Assembly: GCF_901933205.1 (NCBI RefSeq)
Contig: NC_044601.1
Location: 33,394,352-33,458,351 of the forward strand
Length of the DNA stretch: 64,000 bases
From: Camarhynchus parvulus
Taxonomy: Eukaryota > Chordata > Aves > Passeriformes > Thraupidae
Direction of reading: 5' to 3'
Part shown: in pieces, positions 62,883 through 64,000 of the stretch
Numbering within the stretch: position 1 is the first letter of the stretch
How the letters are laid out: the number at the start of each line of letters is the position of its first letter
Translations under genes and position numbers: made by a program
Notes under the pieces: generated by a model
Seen by the model: the letters and a program-made list of their open reading frames with translations, nothing else
Databases searched by the model: none
Told to the model about the DNA's origin: nothing

Positions 62883-64000
62883 AAAGACATTGATGGATGT
62901 TGGTGGAGTGCTTTCTTCAGTAGATAATACAGATAGTTTCAGTAGGCTTAGGGTGACAATGCACTTTTCATCTGAAGCCATTTCCCATTTCATGCTATAA
63001 CATATTTTACTGGTTGCAAATTCACAAAGCTTACTCCACATAGAGAGGTTTAATCCTGATAAAGGATGATGAGAAAGCAAAGTAACAAAATTGATGTCAT
63101 CAGGACCCAACTGAATCCTTGTGTCTGCAAAACCTGTGCACTGGGCTGATCTGGAGGTAAGCAAATCTTAGTGGGGCAAAAGTTGGGCATGTCCTCCTTT
63201 ATTCTGCCCCTCTGATGTATTATCTGCTGTATGTCCAGGATCCTGGATTTGTCAGAGAATAGTGCAGCAATAATGGTGTCCCACCAACATACACCCCAAA
63301 ACATGTCTCCTCTGTTGAGTATATTTCTTAGACTAATATCACCAATGAAGAATAGCAACAAGTATTTGCAACCTGGGGTTGCAAATTCCTCCTATGTGTG
63401 CCAAGATTAGACAAAGTCTGTTTTGTGTGCTGCAGAAAGTCAGTCCCTAACAATTTATCACCAAGTAGGACAGTTTATAATGCAGTGTGTTTTGTTTTCT
63501 CGTGGCTGTCTGTCAGGTAATCTTGCCATCCTAGAGGAACACAGAATCCCTTCTGAGGGCACAAAGAATAGCTTCCCGCCTTGGGAAGTGATGCTGAGTG
63601 CTACCTGTGGCATCAAACAGAAGATTCCTTGTTAGACAGTAGGAGAGTTGATCTGACAAAAGGCCATTGAACTCGGCTTGCAGGTATCTTTTCAAGTGTA
63701 ACAGCTTTGGTTTGGTAAATAGCAAAGTCTTTAAGACTGCAGATAAAAAAAGGCAAGAAAAATTACAGGTTTAAAAATAGGGTTACTTACTTTTTCTTAG
63801 TTATTTCATCTTGTTTTATTAGCCTGTATAAAGGTTCATTAGATTTGTTCAATCCCAGAAATTTGAATAGATGCTGACTGTTAAATCTGTCAATGGAAAA
63901 CAAATCTGGAATCCCACTATACTAGTGGTACCACAAGACCTTCAAATGAGCATAACACCAAAATTTCACAAGGGCGTGCGTCTTGAGAGACAGAGCATTA
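62883..64000. other. Non-coding DNA, nothing recognised
   Basis: Short random frames only (up to 103 codons at 63050-63361 minus, no motif). It contains the second copy of the 31-bp direct repeat. Confidence 0.6.
62951..62981 (+). repeat. Direct repeat copy 2, right of a CR1
   Basis: Second copy of the 31-bp sequence at 62512; the spacing is 439 bp and the CR1 lies between the copies. Confidence 0.85.

Noticed and set aside
1..64000. Operons, phage defence, secretion or other multi-gene system
   Set aside because: No intact coding genes are present; repeat content shows this is vertebrate non-coding DNA.

Overview
This window is eukaryotic nuclear DNA from a bird, most likely a songbird. 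It is AT-rich, has no prokaryote-like gene packing, and is littered with CR1 LINE fragments in both orientations, including the typical 3' tail of 8-mers around ATTCTATG. It also carries avian-type ERV long terminal repeats and a decayed TOPORS-like RING retrocopy of the kind I recall as multi-copy in songbird annotations. I found no intact protein-coding gene. The longest open frames are shadows of repeats or of the pseudogene, so the window reads as intergenic or deep intronic sequence.

Layout. 121-1225: antisense CR1 whose RT core is deleted. 1226-27014: mostly unique non-coding DNA with microsatellites and a 27-bp palindrome. 27015-30262: nested block made of an antisense CR1 (27015-27528 and 28319-29440) split by a complete solo LTR (27529-28318, flanked by CAGGG on both sides), followed head-to-head by a sense CR1 (29485-30262). 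About 31900-32690: weaker LTR-like segment on the minus strand. 33160-40950: unique DNA with a perfect 22-bp palindrome. 40951-41720: antisense CR1, followed by two diverged copies of an unidentified ~115-130-bp sequence 1.6 kb apart. 49132-49144: perfect IR-1 nuclear-receptor palindrome in a motif-rich stretch. 50207-52480: CR1 fragments and a GC-rich 60-bp minisatellite. 53479-54295: broken TOPORS-like pseudogene (minus strand) with two RING remnants. 55234-58455: CR1 pieces and an ERVL-type LTR joined to a nearly complete copy of a mature glycine tRNA. 58456-64000: unique DNA with one more CR1 tail.

The two observations most worth following are these. (1) The unit at 57264-58450 joins an ERVL-type LTR to the complement of a whole tRNA-Gly(CCC), including the post-transcriptional CCA. 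This looks like a reverse-transcription product in which copying ran through the primer tRNA well beyond the usual 18-nt binding site. (2) The TOPORS-like locus holds two RING fingers in one orientation about 280 bp apart, one of them disrupted by a stop and a frameshift. No multi-gene system is visible, so the hoped-for undescribed system is not supported beyond these local oddities. No database search was possible; family names rest on recognised motifs and remembered consensus features.
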